DNA of 64,000 nt from Porphyra umbilicalis (GCA_002049455.2 KV918950.1:86700-150699); one strand, 5' to 3'; shown: positions 43,254 to 55,328, counted from the stretch's first letter. Numbers and translations are program-made. The notes: a model not told the origin generated them from the letters alone.

Positions 43254-43591
43254 TAAATAATGCTCCAGAACTTACTCGTATAGATTGTCTTCGATCACAG
43301 CACAACTCCAGGCCAGGGTGTTTTCGCGTACGCGCTTTCAATTGATACAAAGAAGTTACGCTTCAGAAGCACAACTTCTATACTATACTTAATGTCGCCG
43401 TCGCGTGCTGTTGGGTTCTGCGCGCAACGCGTCATCGACTTGTTTGCCGAGCTCTGCAACCGACGCGGCTGCCCCGTCTAACGCGACGTCCAGGCTCGTT
43501 CCCCGCCACCTTCCCCCATCCCCCCCTGTCGCGCTGCTTTTCCTAGGCAACCCCTTTGGTATACTCCCAGCCGTGTCCTTCTGCCGGCACC

Positions 43592-44503
43592 ATGAGTGAT
43601 GAGGAGAACTATGAGGGGGTCGTTGGCGCCGACGACTTTGACCAGGCCGTGGTTGGCGACGACAACGTCGATGATGCACCTGAACCCGAGGGGGGGGAGG
43701 CCCGCGCGTCTGGAAGTACCTACACGCAGTACGTTTACACTGGGATGGGAGGGCCTGAGTGCCCTGAGTGGGGAAGCGGCGTGGTGGTGACCAGGTGGTG
43801 GTAGCGGTGAGGGGAGGCCGCCGCGCTTCGCGGCGCTGTGTCGTTTGGCGGCTACACAACCGGCACTCTCGACGGCATGCACTTTTAGCGGGCGCCTGAC
43901 GGTTGTATTCTGCGTTCTGGCCGTGTTCCCTCTTTCGCCCCTCCCTATGTCTCGCTCGCCTGTGTCCGCGCTGCTTGTTCCACTCGTGTGCGCTTGCCCC
44001 TGCCCTGCGGTCCCGCCCCAGACCAAATGTGAAACGCATCACCGCGCGGTACATGACAAAGTACGAGCGGGCGCGCGTGCTCGGCACGCGGGCGCTCCAA
44101 ATTTCCATGGGCGCCCCGGTCATGGTCGAGCTCGTCGGCGAGACGGACCCGCTGATGATTGCCCACAAGGTGCGTGCGGGTTGCGTGCGGGGACGTGCGT
44201 CGCGAGCGCTGCTATGTTTGCTGTGTGTGCTGTGAGAGACAGTCCCCAGTGGGATGGGACGGAGGATTCCCGTCGCTTGTGTGCGTCTGCTACTGCGCTT
44301 CTACTGACCCTACTCGCTCTGTTTTGGTCGTTGCCGCCGTTCCTTGGTGTGTTCCTTCTCTCGACTGCCCGCATTGTTTTTTGTTGCGTTGTCGGATGGA
44401 TGTACAGGAGCTGCGGCAGAAGAAGATTCCCATCACCATTCGGCGCTACCTCCCCGACGGGAGCTTTGAGGACTGGAACTGCAGTGAGTTGACGATTGAG
44501 TAA
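43592..44503 (+). CDS. RPB6: RNA polymerase subunit RPB6 (RPABC2)
   Basis: The shared small subunit of nuclear RNA polymerases I, II and III. Exons are 43592-43728, 44022-44169 and 44408-44503, giving 126 residues, close to the usual 120-155. The acidic N-terminus ([25 protein letters not shown]) is followed by [40 protein letters not shown] and [20 protein letters not shown], the RPB6 core. Both introns (293 and 238 nt) preserve phase: CA plus A makes Gln at the first, and AAG then GAG flanks the second. Donors are GTACGT and GTGCGT, acceptors CAG. It is convergent with the PTGES2-like gene, whose stop lies 217 bp beyond the RPB6 stop. Confidence 0.95.
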
Positions 44504-44720
44504 AGTGTGTATATCCTTGCTTTTACAGTACAGTCACACCTGCCATTTTTTCCCTCTTTCGTACGTGTGCGCAGGCTCATGGCGCACGTCGAGAATTGCT
44601 GGTACGGGGCTGCTCGAAACGACACCCCCAGCGCTACAAAACCCCGTCGAGCCCCCCACGCTGACCGCCGTCGTCAACGCACCGGCAACCCCGTCTCGCG
44701 CCCGCACGGGCGGCGGCACC

Positions 44721-45882
44721 TCACCCGAGCGACGCTTCCGTCCCCGCCGTTTTTTTGGCGCCGACCGACTCGGTCGCCAACACGGGCTCCCCGACCTTGG
44801 CCTTGACGCGCTCGTACCAGCCGGCCACGTCCGTGTTGGCCAACACGTCCCCCCACGTGTCAAACGGCTCGAGGCTGTGGAGGACCCCCCAGACGGCCAA
44901 GTCGACCACCCCCGGCTCGTCGCCGCCCGAGTAGAAGCCCGCCCCGCCGCCGGCGTGGGCGTCCACCTCGCCGAGCCAGGTGCCAATGGCGCCATACAGC
45001 GCCGCCCGCGGCTCCTCAATCGCGTACTTCTTCTTGAGCTTCTTGGCCACGCCGTACATGGCCGCGGCGCCAACGTAGCGGATGGCGAGCTTTTGCGCGG
45101 CCGAAAAGTCCATACACGCCGACACATAGTCAAACGTCTGGAGGGACTCGGGGAGGGAGCGGTAAATGTTGGGGGGGAGCATCTTGACGAGCGTCTCGTC
45201 GACCCAGGTGAGCAACCGCCGCTCCTCCTCGGTCGACCCGAGGGCGGCGGAGCTGCTGGGCGTTGGGGTGCCTGCCGCGGACCCGTCGGCGGCGGCGGCG
45301 GCGGCATCCCCAGACGTCACCCCCAGCGGGGCAGCCTCCTCCGAGGGGAGCGCCGCGCCGAGCGCCGCGATAATGTCGGCCGAGCCATTGACCTGGCGCC
45401 CGTCAATGACCGCGATCGGCACTTTGCGGTAGGTGGAGGGGAAGGCCGCCAGCGCCTTTTTGCGCAGCGGGTCAACCTCGACGGTGGTGTAGGGGATGTT
45501 GTGGTAGTCAAGGAAGGCGCGCACCTTGTTGCCTGCGCGACGAGACCGTCGCGCGGGGGGGAGGGGGAGGCGACACCAGCAAGGCCCCACGTAACGCATC
45601 CACAAGAGAGCCACACGGTCAGAATGAGGGCCTCCCGGGGGATCCGACGGTCCATGCGGTGCGGCCACCCACCAAAAAAACCCACGTGCTCACAGTCGCC
45701 CCCGAGGCTTGCCACGGGTACGCCCGACAAAATCGCTCCCGGCGCCGCTCGAGCACAAGCCGGGATGCCGCCCCCCGCCACGCCGACGCGTCGACGCGGC
45801 GCCCCACCCACCGGTACGGAAGCAACGACGGCAACGCACAGTACGGGCAAGGGACATACTGGTACAGCGTCACGGATGGCAT
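44721..45882 (-). CDS. PTGES2: Prostaglandin E synthase 2-like (glutaredoxin-GST) protein
   Basis: Exons on the minus strand run 45882-45840 and 45532-44721, with a 307-nt intron (GTGCGT...CAG). The junction completes the second Cys of CPYC (T plus GC). The protein has SVTLYQYVPCPYC, then NKVRAFLDYHNIPYTTVEVD and KVPIAVIDG (glutaredoxin-like fold). An all-helical GST-C-like part contains TWVDETLVKMLPPNIYRSL, KKKYAIEEPRAALYGAIG and VVDLAVWGVLHSLEPFD. This is the membrane-associated PTGES2 family, present in plants and algae, where the true substrate is unclear. Met 45882 may be internal: a presequence-like MASSSVRVARLGRTAVASAW starts at 46340 in another frame, through GC-rich DNA, so the N-terminus is unresolved. 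Confidence 0.85.
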
Positions 45883-46884
45883 GGCACCCGCCGGCGGCGA
45901 CGGGCCCGCCTCGGCCGGCCGCGCGTCGGCGGCGGCCACCCCCCGCCAGCCGCCGCCGCCGCGCCCGCCGCCGCTGCCGCCGCCGCCGCCGTCGACAGGG
46001 ACGCGGCGCCCCAGCGTCGCGTCGGGGAGCGCTCCCGCCCGCCCCCACCCCGCGGCGGCGGCGATGGCGGCGGGCCCGCCGCCGCCGCCGCGGCGGCCGC
46101 CGCCGCCGCCGAACCCGCCGGCGGGGCCCCCGCGGCGGCCGACGACGCCCACCGGGGCGCCAGCGTCCGCGTCGGCGAGTGCAGGCCGGGCGCGCCGCCA
46201 GCCGTGTGGGGGAAGCCGACAATGGCGGCGGCGGCGGCGGCGGTGGCGGCGGGCGCGGGCGGCGGGGCGGCCGCCGCCGCCCACGCCGACGCCACGGCGG
46301 TGCGGCCGAGGCGCGCCACCCGCACGGAGGAGGACGCCATGGAGGGGAAGCGTGTCAACGTCCGCCCCAGGGTTTCCAATGGCAGCTCAAGGGCGACGGG
46401 GGGGTAGCGGGAGGGCGGCGGGCGTCTGTCGCACAGACGGCGGCGGGCGTCGCAACGGCAGCGGGCGGGCAATGGAGTGCCGTGGCGGCCGCGCGGGTGG
46501 AATGCCCGTGGCGGCAGCGGGGCGGTTGCCTCTGATTCCGATGGAAGGCGGCGCAGACCCGACATCACGGCGGGACGGCGGCTCTATACGCAAGTGCTGC
46601 AATTGTCAGTCACTCTTCACGGCCTGTGAACCAGAAAGTGAAATCTACGAAAACATTCCAACGCACGCCAGCCACGTGCAGGGCACGCCACGCGACCGAT
46701 CGACCCAACGTCGTCCCCGTCGTGCGCGTTCTCCACCCCCCGCCACCCCGGCCGCTCCCGCGTCGCGTCGCGCGCCGCCCTTCCCCCCACCCCCCCCCCC
46801 CCCCCCCGCCCCCTCGGACAGACCACGTCTTTCACCCCCTTTCCTCCCCCCCCCCCTCCCCCCCCCCCCTCGCCCCCCCCAACC
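45883..46884. other. Region between the divergent PTGES2-like and IWR1-like genes
   Basis: The part 45883-46340 probably encodes the Ala-rich N-terminus of PTGES2. The remaining ~545 bp would then be a shared bidirectional promoter. Just before the IWR1 start is an almost pure C tract (about 46780-46880) with single G, A or T interruptions. No TATA-like box is seen. Confidence 0.45.
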
Positions 46885-47991
46885 ATGGCAGCACCCGCCG
46901 CCGCCGCCCACGTCCTCCTCCGCGTCAAGCGCCCGCGCACGGCGGCGCCGCTCGACACGCTGCACATTGTCGCGCCCGACGCCAAGCGCCGCCGCGGCGG
47001 CGACGCGGCCGCGTGGGCGCGTTTTGGCCTCGCCGATGGCCCCCCGTTGACGGCGGTGCGGGGCTGGCGGCGGCGGCAACGGCGGCGGCGGCGGCGCCGC
47101 CGCCGCGGGAGCCGCCGAGGCGACCGCCCCGCACCGACGGGCCGGCCTTTCGGCGGCTGCCGTCGCTGCGCGCGTGGGGGCCGCCCCCACCGGCGCCCGG
47201 GGGGGTTGGCCGCCCGGCCTCGCGCCGCCGGGGGAAACCCCGACGGGCGGTGCGGCGGCAGGGGCGGGCGGGCGCGGCGGTCGCGCCGACGGCGGTCGGG
47301 GCAACGACGCCACGGTCGACGACGCCATGGTCGACGCGCCGCTCCCCGCCGGCGCGACGGTCGTGGACGTGGAGCCCGTCGTCGACGGGCCGCCGCTGCC
47401 GCGCGTGCCGGCGGCCGACGCGACGGCGGCGGCGGCACGCGCCGCCGCCGACGGCGGTGCCGCCGCGGCGCCGCCGCCCGCGGCGGCCGACTTTGTCTAT
47501 GACTACTACGTGGCCATGTCAGACGCGGACGGCGCGGCCGCGTCGGCGGCGCCCGCCGCGGGTGGCGGCGGCGCGCCCGCAGCAGCAGACGGCGGCGGGG
47601 CGGGTGCGGCCGCCGCGGCCGCCGCCGGTGCGGCCACCACCACCGCCGGCGCCGCGGCGGGCGGCGACGGGTCCCCCCCGCCCCCCGGGCGACGACGCGC
47701 GGCCTCGTCTGGGCCGACTCGGTGCGGGACGTGGCGCTCCTCTACGGCTACGCCCCCTCCTCCTCGGATGACGAGGCGGGGCTGTACGCGTCGGACGCGG
47801 ACGCGCAGTCGGTCGACTACCCGTCGACGCCAGAGGGGTCGGAGCCAGAGGGGGGGGGGGGGGGGGGGGGGGAGCGACACGGACAGCGGGGGGGACCGCT
47901 GGGGGGGGGGTGGGGGCTCGACGACGCGGCGCCGAGGGACGGGGCCGAGGGGGGGGAGAAGGGGCTCTACTACACGTCGGAGCGGCTGTAA
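46885..47991 (+). CDS. IWR1: IWR1/SLC7A6OS-like RNA polymerase II nuclear import factor
   Basis: The N-terminus HVLLRVKRPRTAAPLDTLHI then KRRR matches the basic start of IWR1/SLC7A6OS. The diagnostic ADFVYDYYV (family D-x-V-Y-D-x-Y-Y) lies near 47486-47512. The acidic stretch SSSDDEAGLYASDADAQS, then YPSTPEGSEPE, matches the acidic part after the motif. These pieces lie in two frames (1, then 2 from about 47280, then 1 from about 47690). The second change coincides with a C run near 47687-47700. Further G runs at 47850-47870 and 47890-47910 make the C-terminus uncertain; YYTSERL before TAA 47989-47991 is a plausible end. IWR1 binds Pol II and escorts it into the nucleus. I call one gene with sequence or assembly breaks, or unplaced introns. 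Confidence 0.65.
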
Positions 47992-48413
47992 GGGTGGCGC
48001 GGCTGGGGGGCAGGGGGGCAGGGCCCGAGCATCTGGGGTGGGAGGGGGGCGGGGGGGGGGGAGCGCCGGCCGTGCACGCCGCGCGCCAGCCCCGCCGATG
48101 ACCACGCCGGGCGGCGGGGCGGCGCCCCTTTTTTCGTTTTCACCCCGACGCGACCGACGCCCCGCTTGCGCGGCGTGGCACCGCCACGCCCGCGGGCGCC
48201 CGCCGACAGCGCCAACCAGTAATAATAATATTATGCGGTGCCTAGTTTAGGGCCAAGACGGGCGGCGGTCGGGGCGCGCCACGCGGCGGCCGCGCGCCGC
48301 CCGTGGTGGGGGGCGGCGCCGCCGGCCACCGCGGCGAGCGGTGGGCGGGTGGGCGCGGTGGCCCACCCCCCCGCCCGCCCTCCTCCCCCCCCCCCCCACA
48401 GACGCGCAGCTCC
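47992..48413. other. Gap between convergent IWR1-like and protease genes
   Basis: GC-rich with G and C runs and a short (TAA)n tract (48222-48233), AT-rich enough to suit 3' ends. No gene seen. Confidence 0.5.
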
Positions 48414-49755
48414 CTAGGTGGACAACCGCAGCGGCTTGACCGTCTCGACCATCCAGTCGTAAAAGAAGCCGATCTCGGTGTAAAAGCTCGGCGCGTCCGG
48501 CTCGCAGCGGTAAAAGAGGCTGCTGATGGTCGCGCTGACAACGCCTTGGATGACAAAGCCCTTGCCGTCGCCGGGAAAGTAGCCGGCCGGGCCGCCGCTG
48601 TCGCCTGTGGGTGGGGCGGGCAAGGGGGGAGAGCAGGCGGCACAGGCGCGCGAGGGGGTGGCCAAAGGGGATTGCGGCGCAGCGTCGGAGCAGCGAGGCG
48701 GGCGGTCAGTGGCTGGGTCGGCACCGTCGCCAGAGCAGTCGCAGACGGGGAGCACATTGCGAGGGGCCCCCACACCCCAGCGCGTCCACCCCACAGCGCC
48801 ACAAAAACGGCCACACGCCACCCCCCCACCGCCCGCACGAGAGAGAAAACGTACCTGCACACGGCCCGCTCTCATTGCCCGCCGCACAAAACATGTAGGG
48901 CGGCTGCGTCTTTGCCACGCTCATATACGCGAGAGCGCACACATCGTCGGGCGTGACGGACGTTGTCACGGAGCGGAGGATGCGCGACGGCCCAAAGAGC
49001 TCGCCGATGGATTCGGGATAGACGGCCCCCCAGCCGAGCGTCGTCACCTTGTCGCCAATCGTCACATTCTTGGCTGACGACGGCACGCGCGCGACGCGGA
49101 GCGACGCGGGCGTCACGGCCGTGCCGCCGTCCTTCCCCCCCTCCGCCGCCGCCTCTGCCGCATTGAGCGGTGCGTCCGCGTCATACTCGACAATGGCAAT
49201 GTCGAGGATCCCCTCCTTTGCCCCCGCGGCCGACCCGCCCGGCGGGACAAAGACGGCGGTGACCGTGTAGCGGAGCCCCCCGTCAATGGCCGTGCCGCCA
49301 ACGGCGACCTGGTCCCCCACCCTCGCCGTGCAGTGGCCGGCGGTAACAATGTGGCGCTCCGTGATGCGGGCGCCGCCACAGACGAGGCTCGGCCGGCCCG
49401 TCCGCGGCGACCGCTTGAGCAGCCGCGCCATAAACGAGGTGAGCACGGGGTTGCCCTCCTCCATCCCATTGACAATCTGGGGGCGCCGCGTGAGCTGACC
49501 GGCGGCGCCCACCGCGGGGCCGCCCGCAGCCTGCCGAAAGGTCGGCGACGCGGCCGCGGCGGCGCGGCCGCCGTGGATCCCCTGCGCCATCCCCACCGCC
49601 GTGCCGCCGCCGGCGGCGGCGGCGGGTGCGCCCGTGGCGGCGCGCGGGACGGCCGCCGCCGCGCCCGCCACGGCGAGCACCACCGCCGCCGCGGCGGCGA
49701 GCGTTAGGGCCGCACGCGGGCGCCGCCGCGACGCGTCAGCGACCGTCGGTGCCAT
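48414..49755 (-). CDS. Secreted S1 (chymotrypsin-fold) serine protease
   Basis: Exons on the minus strand run 49755-48855 and 48604-48414, giving 363 residues. The 250-nt intron (GTACGT...CAG) falls two residues before the catalytic Ser motif. Residues ~12-36 form a signal peptide (AALTLAAAAAVVLAVAGAAA). IVNG at 94-97 would be the N-terminus of the mature enzyme. The triad is His141 (VTAGHC), Asp185 (LDIAIVEYD) and Ser303 (GDSGGP). The residue six before the Ser, which governs P1 preference, is Gly297, so trypsin-like cleavage is unlikely. The residue before IVNG is Gln, not the usual Arg/Lys, so activation may be unusual. The substrate is unknown. The C-terminus FYDWMVETVK is the normal terminal helix. 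Confidence 0.9.
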
Positions 49756-50381
49756 GGCACCGTGCAGGGTGACGGGTGGAGCGGCGGGGGGGGGGGGGGG
49801 GGGGGGGGGGGGGTGCAGCCACCCGACCGCCCTCGTTGGCGCCGCAAGCGGGTGGCGACGACGGCACGATGCGGGGGCGGCGCGGGGTGGCCGGGGGGGG
49901 GGGGGGGGGGGGGGAAGCGCCCAAAGACGACAAAAGGCCGTGCGGTCGGCAGCTCGGCAGTGGCGGCCCGTGCGGCTCGACGTGCCGGCGCGGGCGGCGG
50001 CGCCCTTTGGGCAGGCACCCGACGCGCGAGGTGGGGGCGGGAGGGGGGGGGGGGGGGACTGTCCGCACCGCCCGCGCCGGCAGCGGCGGCGGCGGCGGCG
50101 GGCGGCGGCGCGTGGCCGCCCCACCCGCGCGTGCGCCGGCGGGGCGCCGCCAGACGCGGCGGCGGCGGTCGGCGGCGGCGGCAACGAGGTTTGCGCCCAC
50201 GGCACGGGGGACGCGGGGGGGGGGGGGCAGGCGCCACCGCCTGGACGGTGCCCCCCCGCCTCGCGACGCACCCCCCCCCCCCCCCCCGTACCCCCCGCCG
50301 CGCCATGGCGGCCCAGACAGTGGCGCCGACGCGGGGGGGGCGGGGGGGTGTCTGGGCCCCCGCCGCCCCCACCGCCGCCGC

Positions 50382-50429
<48 letters not shown>

Positions 50430-51919
50430 TGCGGGGGCGGGCGCGGCGGCGGCGGCGGCGGCGGCGGGGGGTGGAAGGCAACCGCGGCGGCGGCGCGGCC
50501 GCCCTGATCCCGCCAGATGCGACGCGGGCGGCGCCGGGATCGGCGCGGCGCGTCGCGCCGGCGGGGGCGCCGCCGCCGCGCGCGGGCGACGAGGACGCGC
50601 TGGGGCGGGGGTGGCGGGGGGGGGGGGCGGGGGGGAACGCAGGGGGGGGGTTCCCGCCTCGCGCGGCCACGCCCAACGTGGTGGGGGCGGGAGATGGGCG
50701 GCAACGACGGCGGGGTCGGCGCGCCCCCGCGTGGCCGCCACCCCGTTACGCGTCCACCCGTGGCGCCCCACCGGGCGGTGGGCAAGGCGCACCGGGGAAC
50801 GCCACGCCACACACAGGCGCTGCCACTGCCGCACGCCCCCCACTCAAAAAACTCCACCCCTGGCGACGAGGCGGGCACCGGGTCACCGGTATTGGCGCAT
50901 TGGGGAGGGGGGGGGGGGACGTCGGCGCCACCCGCCCCCCCCCTCCCCCGCGCCCACGCAGGCCGCCTGCCCCGCCGCGTGCCGAGGTGCGTGGCCCGCG
51001 GCGCGCGCGCGGGACCCCCTGACGAGGACCGGCGGATGCCCAGTGACGAGTGGAGGGGAGCAACGTGGGGCGTCAACGCCGCTCCGCCAACGGCGCCAAA
51101 CGGTGGGGAAGGGGGAAGCGCAGCGCCGCTGCCGAAATGCGGCCGCGGGGAGCGGCGCAAACAGCGCGCCGAAGCGGGGCATGCTCGGACAATTCAGCCA
51201 CGTCAGTGGGCAACCCCGCCCCGGCGACGCCGGCAGACGGCCGCCCGCCCGCGGTCGTGGCCGGGAGTTTGGGCGACGGATCCAGTGTAGATCATGGCCG
51301 GCGGCCGCCACGTTTGGTGGCGGGATCCGCCGGCGGTGGGGGCTCGGCGGCGGCCGCGTCAAGCGGTGCCGCCATCCGATGGGAGTGGCGGGCCTCCACG
51401 CGTGAGCGTCAGGCGGCAACGGCGGCTGATCCGTACCCCGTCGGGAATCGCGCGAATCGTCAATTACACACGCGGCCGGCAAGATATGGATGGCCTTACC
51501 ATGTAGTTGCCCCGACCGCGCACTTGTGGGTGTCGGGCGTGGACGACGGCGACGATGGGGGGAGGGGGGGGACGCATCACCGACACTGGCGTCGGTCCGT
51601 GCCGCCGCGTCGTCCCGCCGGCGACGGGAACGCCCGCTCGCTCGCCCGCGGCTGCCCCCGACCTCGGTGGTGGGTGGATCAACCGGGGCGGCCTCGTGGG
51701 GCGGTCTGCCGACCTGCGCTGCGCGCCAGCGTCTCGGCCGCCGGTGCCCCGTCGCCGCCGCTGTCATCCCCCGACCGCCCGCCCCGCCGCCGCTGCCGTC
51801 GCGTCCACTCCCAGTGTGGGGCCCCCCCTCTCCGTGCCCTTTTGCGGCGTTTTTCGACCCAGCGAGGCCTTTTTTTTTTTTTTTTTTTGGGTCCCGCCTG
51901 CGGGCGCCCCCTCCTTGCC
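49756..51919. other. Homopolymer-rich intergenic region between divergent genes
   Basis: It carries G runs near 49781-49812 and 49884-49914, a (GCC)n tract at ~50371-50428, and C runs near 50269-50287. A T tract of ~20 (about 51869-51889) ends ~30 bp before the carrier start codon. All six frames are open over long distances, which follows from composition (Arg/Pro/Gly/Ala in every frame). No gene is supported. Confidence 0.6.
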
Positions 51920-53346
51920 ATGGCACCGGCGATACCCTCCTACTTGCAGTTTGTCTTTGGCGGCGCCAGTGGTACGTGCGGGTCACCTGGTGGGGGCGGG
52001 TGCCGTTGCGTCAGGGCCCGTGTCGCCGTCCACTGGGGATGGATGGCGGTGCGGCAGTGGCGCCCCGCGGGGGGGCGTGGGGGGGTGGCACCCCGCCCGC
52101 CACGGTGGCCGTGTCTGTGGAGCGCCGGTGGGCGCCGGCGGGTGGTTGTGGTCCCGGCGCTGACTCGTCCCCACTGGCATGGATGGCTGTTGTGTGTGTG
52201 GCGGGGAGCGGGTGGACGCAGGGATGGCGGCCACGTGCGTCGTGCAGCCGATCGACCTCATCAAGACGCGCATGCAGCTGGCCAGTGCGGGGCCGTCGGG
52301 CGTTAAGCCGTACGTTTGATCGGCTTCCGGCCCGCGTCGCGCTCTGCTCGTCCCGCCGTTGCGTGTGGGCGCCCGTCTGGCGACTGGCTGTGTCCCGCGG
52401 GGCCCTCTTGCGCCCGTTTTTTCCGCACCAGCATGCCGGGCGGCCACTCCTTGCCATCGGTCACGGCTAACGTCGACGCCCGCTTGCTGCGCTTCGCCAC
52501 TCCCACCGTCTGCCCGACCTGCTCCTTCCCGCTCGCGGTCGGTCGCTCGCGCTCCCCCCCCCCCCCCCCCACGGCGCCCACCCCCACCGCAGTGGCTTTG
52601 CCCAAACCCTATCCTCCGTCGCCCGCTCCGAGGGCATTGTCGGCATGTACTCGGGCCTCTCCGCCGGCCTCTTTCGGCAACTCACCTACACCACCACCCG
52701 CCTCGGCGTGTACAATGTGACCATGGCGGCGCTCACGCCGACGGACAACTCGCCGCTGCCCTTTCACAAAAAGGCCGCCGCGGGCATGTTTGCAGGCGCC
52801 TGCGGCGCCGTCGTCGGCACCCCCGCCGAAGTCGCCCTCGTCCGCATGACCGCCGACGGGCGGCTGCCGGTGGCGGAGCGTCGGGGCTACTCCTCCGTCT
52901 TTGACGCCCTCGGCCGCGTCGTGCGGGAGGAGGGGGTGACGACGCTCTGGCGGGGCACCCTCCCGACCGTCGGCCGGGCGATGGTGCTCAACGTGGCGCA
53001 GCTGTCGACCTACTCTCAGGCCAAGGAGGCCATCCTCCACACGGGGCTCATTGGGGACCACATTGGCGCGCACACGCTCGCGTCGGCCGTCAGCGGCTTC
53101 ATCGCAACGGCGGCGAGCATCCCCCTGGATTCGGCCAAGACGCGCGTGCAAAACATGAAGGTCGTCGGTGGGGTGCCCGAGTACTCGGGCATGGCCGACG
53201 CCCTCGTCAGCGTCGTGCGCAAGGAGGGCTTCTTTGCGCTGTGGAAGGGCTTCACGCCCTACTTTTTGAGGCTCGGCCCGCACACGGTGCTGACGTTTGT
53301 CGCCCTCGAGCAGATGAAGACGCTCTACTTGGCGCGCAAGGCGTGA
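51920..53346 (+). CDS. SLC25A11: Mitochondrial 2-oxoglutarate/malate-type carrier
   Basis: Exons are 51920-51971, 52222-52309 and 52593-53346, giving 297 residues, the usual length for the family. Introns of 250 and 283 nt (both GTACGT...CAG) keep the frame (G plus GG, CC plus T). Three carrier repeats carry the signatures PIDLIKTRMQ (P27), PAEVALVRMTADG and PLDSAKTRVQ. RMTADGRLP and GFTPYFLRLGPHTVLTF are features of the oxoglutarate/malate subgroup. The protein has six membrane helices and sits in the inner mitochondrial membrane, exchanging dicarboxylates. The exact substrate is inferred from the subfamily; a dicarboxylate or uncoupling-type carrier is the alternative. Confidence 0.93.
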
Positions 53347-53654
53347 AGCGACGGGCGGCCGGGGGGGGACGGCGGCCACGTGGGTGTGCCGTGGCCCCAA
53401 AGGGCATTGGCCGCGGCTGTTAGGAGGTGTCGTCGCGGGCGGCCGCGCGCCCGGATGGCGGCACGGCAGAGGTCGAGTGGGGACGCTGTGCGCCCGTGGG
53501 ACGGTCACGGCCTGATCAGGTCTGCACTCGCAGTTTTGGGTCTTGTCTTGATGGTATTGTTTCTTCTTCTGTGTTTGCCTCGCTTGCTAGGTGCCTTGTT
53601 GGTTTCTTTTCCGAAATGCGCTTGCGTCATGGTTGTGACGGTCGTCCGCCTTTG

Positions 53655-55294
53655 TCAAAAAAAAAAAAAAAAAAAAGTTGGCATCCGTTGCTGGCACGAC
53701 CCCCTACATCGACGGATGCGGCAGCTACAGAACAAAAAAAAAGAGAAGGAACATTGGATATCCCTGCTGCACACAAGAAAAAGGTCTGACCCGTGGCCAC
53801 GAGGCAGCAGCAGCAGCGCGGCAGGCGCGGGCGCCCGAGGGCAAGCTCGGCCGAGACGGACGGCACGGAGCGACGACGCTCCCGCGCACCACCCGCCGCC
53901 GCCGGTCACGGCGGGCGCCACGCGCGTGACGCGGCGCCCGCCGACCAGCCCCGGGGCGTGCAGCTCCCACGGCCGCCACGCGCCACGGCGGGAGCGGCGG
54001 CCGCGGCACGCCGCACAGCGCCGCCGCTCGCGCGCCGCACGCGGCGCACCGGCGCAGGCCCGCCACCGGCGGCCACGGGCCCACCGCCGCCCCGTCTGCC
54101 GGCGCGACGCCCACCGTTCGGCCGCCGCCCACACGCCCGCGGGCCGACGCGCCCCGCCCCCCCACACCCCCCCGCCCCCCCCAGCCACGCGGCCGCCGCA
54201 CGCGCGTCGCCCCACCAGCCCGCCGGGGCTACTCCCATAATGGTTGCGTCGCGCCGACTGGCGACGGGGGACCCCACGGGGCCGCCTTGGCACCCCCCCC
54301 CCCCCCCCACCACCCGGCCGGGGTGGCAGCGCGTCCCGCACGCGCACCCCCCCCGACGGGGACGACGCGTCGGCAACGGCGCGCCCGAGGCCGCCGCCGA
54401 GGCCCAACCCCCCCGGGTCACTCGTCCGCCGCGACAGGTGACGGCCGCCAATGACGGGCGCCGACACGGCGCTCGACGGCCGCCCGGCGTCATCCGGCAC
54501 CTCCACGACCACGACCGGCGGGAGGGCGGGGGGGGCCGTCGCCGGCAGGATGGACCGAAAGCCGGCCGCCGTCCCCGTCTCGCCCGCCGCCGGCGCGGCG
54601 AGGAGCCCCGCGTTCCCGCCGCCCGCCCCCTTCCCCCCGCCCCCGTGGGCGGCCCCAAATTGCTCCAACTGCGCGAGCATCCGGCGGTCGCCCCCCCCCC
54701 CAACGACCGCACACAGGAGGCCAACGCCCTTGGTTACGGATGCGAGCTCCCCGCGGACGCCCCGCACCTCGGCTTCAAGCTGCTCGACGGTCGCGCGCAC
54801 GCCGTCGACGGCGTCGCCGACTTCGGTGACGCGCTTGCGCACGCCCCCCACGTCCGCCTTGATGACGCCGCGGAGCTCTGCCACGGCGCCGTCGACCGCC
54901 CCCTCGACGCGCCCGAGGCGGTCTGACAGTTCCCGCTTGGCCGACGCGATGGCCCCGCTGAGGCGGCCGAGGGAGCCCCGCAGCGCCTCGACGGTCGCCT
55001 CAAAGGCGGAGCGGGACACCCACGTCACGTCCGCCGCCCGCAAGCCGCGCGTGCGTGCATAGGCGGCGCCGCCGAGGCAGCCGGCAACAACGACCAGGCC
55101 GGGGCGGAGGAGGCCCCACGAGGTGCCGCCGCCGGCGCCGCCGCCGCCCACCACCGTCACTGACGTCGGGACGGGCGCAGACGCAACCGCCCGCACCTCC
55201 CGCGTGAGGGCAGTGACTTGGGCAGAGAGGGCCTCCCACGCCGCCCGCGTGTGTTCCTCCCCGGCGCCACGCGCGGCGGCCATCGGTGAGGGCA

Positions 55295-55328
<34 letters not shown>

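Noticed and set aside
45659-47771. Forward frames of 381-679 codons across the PTGES2/IWR1 promoter region
   Set aside because: They are shadows of the minus-strand PTGES2-like gene and of C-rich intergenic DNA.
49601-51405. Very long open frames on both strands (473-656 codons) between the protease and the carrier
   Set aside because: All frames are open at once and are Arg/Pro/Gly/Ala repeats over GC homopolymers; none shows a domain. They result from base composition.
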